Under the pieces are notes generated by a model. It was given only the letters and a program-made list of their open reading frames with translations, was not told the DNA's origin and did no database searches. Made by a program: the position numbers and the translations under genes. 35,098 nucleotides of DNA, taken from contig NZ_NHRX01000055.1 of assembly GCF_016653115.1 (NCBI RefSeq), forward strand, positions 1 to 35,098, read 5' to 3'. Positions 33,706 to 35,098 of the stretch are shown one piece after another (position 1 is the stretch's first letter; every line of letters begins with the position of its first letter). The stretch comes from Rhodocyclus purpureus (GTDB taxonomy: Bacteria > Pseudomonadota > Gammaproteobacteria > Burkholderiales > Rhodocyclaceae).

Positions 33706-33728
33706 GCGTTTTTCATGATGAAAAACGC
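33706..33728. repeat. Perfect palindrome just after the XRE gene
   Basis: GCGTTTTTCAT and ATGAAAAACGC flank a single G. The palindrome lies nine bases beyond the XRE stop on the minus strand. It could be an operator, an attenuator or an end of the adjoining repeat element. A T-run after the stem is absent, so termination is not supported. Confidence 0.5.
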
Positions 33729-33737
33729 ATGGGCAAG

Positions 33738-34076
33738 TTACTCCGGGTGCGGATGCTCCCTCAACCGGCTATAGCCATCAAAAACCATGTTGCTGGAAGG
33801 GAATTGCGCAGGCAGCTCGTTGCCGGAATGCGCTTCCCCGCGCCGCTGGCCGCCGGCCTCGTCCTCGCATCTGGCGAGCAGCGCCGACAGGTTGAGACCG
33901 AAGGCCTGCGCGATCTTGGCGGCCGTGCACAGCGAGGGCGAAGCGATTCCGCGCTCGATCTCGCCGACGTAGCTGCGGTTGAGGTCGGCCTCGCCGGCCA
34001 GTTGCTCCTGCGACCAGCCGCGCGCCTTGCGCAACTGGCGGACGAGGAACGGAAAACGATCACTTACCTGAGTCAT
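33738..34076 (-). CDS. XRE-family helix-turn-helix regulator in the encapsulin operon
   Basis: A 112-residue protein. Residues about 9-65 form a Cro/CI-type HTH: LVRQLRKARGWSQEQLAGEA, DLNRSYVGEIERGIASPSL, then AAKIAQAFGLNLSALLA. The rest (about 70-112) is a short, probably disordered tail with a single cysteine (C71) just after the HTH. Regulators of this size usually bind their own promoter. No sensor domain is seen, so what signal it answers is unknown. It begins 23 bases after the rhodanese stop and probably belongs to one operon with it. A repeat element follows before the shell gene, 209 bases away. Confidence 0.88.
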   Translation of the reverse strand: MTQVSDRFPFLVRQLRKARGWSQEQLAGEADLNRSYVGEIERGIASPSLCTAAKIAQAFGLNLSALLARCEDEAGGQRRGEAHSGNELPAQFPSSNMVFDGYSRLREHPHPE

Positions 34077-34099
34077 GGAAAGCCGCCGTTCTCCGCGAT

Positions 34100-34627
34100 C
34101 TAGTCCTGGTTCCAGGGCAGGCCGTGATAGCGCCAGCCGCCAGTCGCACCGCGCTGGCCGTCGGCCGAGATGTCGCCCTCGAAGCCTTCGCGGATGTTGA
34201 AGACGTTCCTGAAGCCGGCGCGCGTCGCCGCCTCGGCGGCGGCAGCGGAACGTTTGCCGCTGCGGCAGAGCAGCAGGATGACGTCTTCCTTACCGGCCCT
34301 GGCGCCGAGTTCCTTGGTGAAACGCGGGTTCCTGACCAGCGCCGGGCCGCTCTGCCACTGCACCAGCGGCGCCCCGGGAACGTGGCCGACGTACTTGTAT
34401 TCCTCGGCGGTACGCACATCGACGATGATGGCGGCGCCGCCCGTGGCGAGTGCCCAGGCGTCCTGAGGCGAGACGATCCCGGCGTAAGGCAGGCATTCGT
34501 CGATGGCGCGCTCGCGCGCAGCGACGAGAACCGCGTCGAGCTCGCGGTCTAGGGACGAGGCGGACGGCGCCAGTTCCGGCGGCGGCAGGTGGGGAACGGA
34601 TTCGGTGACTTGAGCGATGGCGGACAC
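34100..34627 (-). CDS. Rhodanese-domain sulfurtransferase, first gene of the encapsulin operon
   Basis: A 175-residue protein with one rhodanese domain (about residues 50-165). The active-site loop CRSGKRS has the cysteine at C121, and DVRTAEEYKYVGHVPGA is the typical N-terminal motif. The first 30 residues are an extension with VPHLPPPELAPSASS that does not belong to the rhodanese fold. No signal peptide is evident, so it should act in the cytoplasm. Rhodaneses near family 2A encapsulins are thought to handle the sulfane sulfur made by the desulfurase. The start is GTG, set by GAGGAG seven bases before. It leads the minus-strand operon rhodanese-XRE-shell-desulfurase. Confidence 0.9.
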   Translation of the reverse strand: MSAIAQVTESVPHLPPPELAPSASSLDRELDAVLVAARERAIDECLPYAGIVSPQDAWALATGGAAIIVDVRTAEEYKYVGHVPGAPLVQWQSGPALVRNPRFTKELGARAGKEDVILLLCRSGKRSAAAAEAATRAGFRNVFNIREGFEGDISADGQRGATGGWRYHGLPWNQD

Positions 34628-34768
34628 GGTAGTTCTCCTCGATGGTTAGGCCCAGCCGGCGATGCCGTCGACTTGAGGCGCACAAGTTACCCCCCGGCAT
34701 GCCCGCCACGAACGAAGAAAATCCGCATTGCTTATAATGCGAAGGCAGAAAATGCTTCCGCCGTGGCC

Positions 34769-34789
34769 GCGTCCGGAACACGCGGCACA
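34769..34789. other. Hairpin in the gap between the rhodanese gene and the second tRNA copy
   Basis: GCCGCGT and ACGCGGC are inverted arms around CCGGAAC. A smaller palindrome GCATT/AATGC is at 34727-34741. The region should hold the operon's promoter on the minus strand, but I see no convincing -35/-10 pair there. Confidence 0.3.
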
Positions 34790-34806
34790 AAAGGCGCGAA
34801 AAGGCC

Positions 34807-34835
34807 TTTACAGCGGCGATATCCGTCCCTATAAT
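34807..34835 (+). promoter_or_regulatory. Sigma-70 promoter of the second tRNA copy
   Basis: TTTACA (34807-34812), a 17-base spacer and TATAAT (34830-34835) match the first copy's promoter in hexamers and spacing, while the spacer sequence is partly different. Confidence 0.85.
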
Positions 34836-34852
34836 TCGCGCTTCTTTCGAGC

Positions 34853-34928
<76 letters not shown>

Positions 34929-34996
34929 AGCGAAAGAACGGTGGCGGCGTGTTTCATCGCATGCAGGCACTGTAGGTAGTAAGCAGCATCGTTCAG

Positions 34997-35072
34997 GTCC
35001 CCATCGTCTAGAGGCCTAGGACACCGCCCTTTCACGGCGATAACCGGGGTTCGAATCCCCGTGGGGACGCCA
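34997..35072 (+). tRNA. tRNA-Glu (anticodon TTC), second copy
   Basis: Identical to the tRNA at 27286, including the unpaired C·A at the top of the anticodon stem. The CAGTTTCG/CGAAACTG hairpin follows here too. Confidence 0.95.
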
Positions 35073-35098
35073 GTTTCGAGTGACGCCGAAACTGTGGA

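Overview
The window is about 35 kb of GC-rich DNA with the gene content and order of a betaproteobacterial chromosome, probably Rhodocyclales-like. The evidence is the lolC-lolD-comEC block next to an RpfE-type gene and recJ, the divergent rluD/bamD pair, the gloB-yafS-rnhA-dnaQ cluster, and tRNA genes with encoded CCA. I cannot name a genus from sequence alone.

Layout. 1-713: an AT-rich edge and yaeQ. 1872-10084: comEC, a GIY-YIG gene, lolD and lolC (all but the GIY-YIG gene on minus) and an RpfE-type gene on plus. 10805-14073: recJ, an intact REP-associated tyrosine transposase (RAYT) and pgeF. 14255-17681: rluD, bamD and an acyl-CoA transferase. 17967-23590: a DUF3293 gene, rmuC and a giant AsmA-like DUF748 gene, all on minus. 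24294-27062: gloB, diverging from yafS-rnhA-dnaQ. 27142-27497: tRNA-Ala, tRNA-Glu and tRNA-Asp. 27698-34627: a tail-specific protease, a FitAB-type toxin-antitoxin pair and a minus-strand operon. 34853-35072: a second tRNA-Ala/tRNA-Glu copy.

The most interesting system is the operon at 30742-34627: rhodanese, XRE-type regulator, family 2A encapsulin shell (SrpI-like) and a cysteine desulfurase with a roughly 220-residue Pro/Ala/Ser-rich N-terminal extension. This matches the architecture of sulfur-handling encapsulin nanocompartments. The likely logic is that the desulfurase is packaged by its disordered N-terminus and mobilises sulfur from cysteine into the shell, while the rhodanese moves sulfane sulfur and the XRE protein may regulate the operon. 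The operon, the toxin-antitoxin pair and the protease lie between two 255-bp direct repeats that each carry promoter-tRNA-Ala-tRNA-Glu.

The second theme is repeats. Nearly every large intergenic gap is filled by arrays of palindromic arms (GTCATTGCGAGG... / ...GCGATGAC), and each array has its own period (about 184, 217, 179, 155/126 and 232 bp). At least three other dispersed palindrome families are present: the RAYT-linked GGGGACGTTATACT type, a GCCACGAAA/TTTCGTGGC type, and a TTCGACAGGCTCGGG type inserted in frame within comEC. The arrays stay open in several frames and create many false ORFs, which are left out here.
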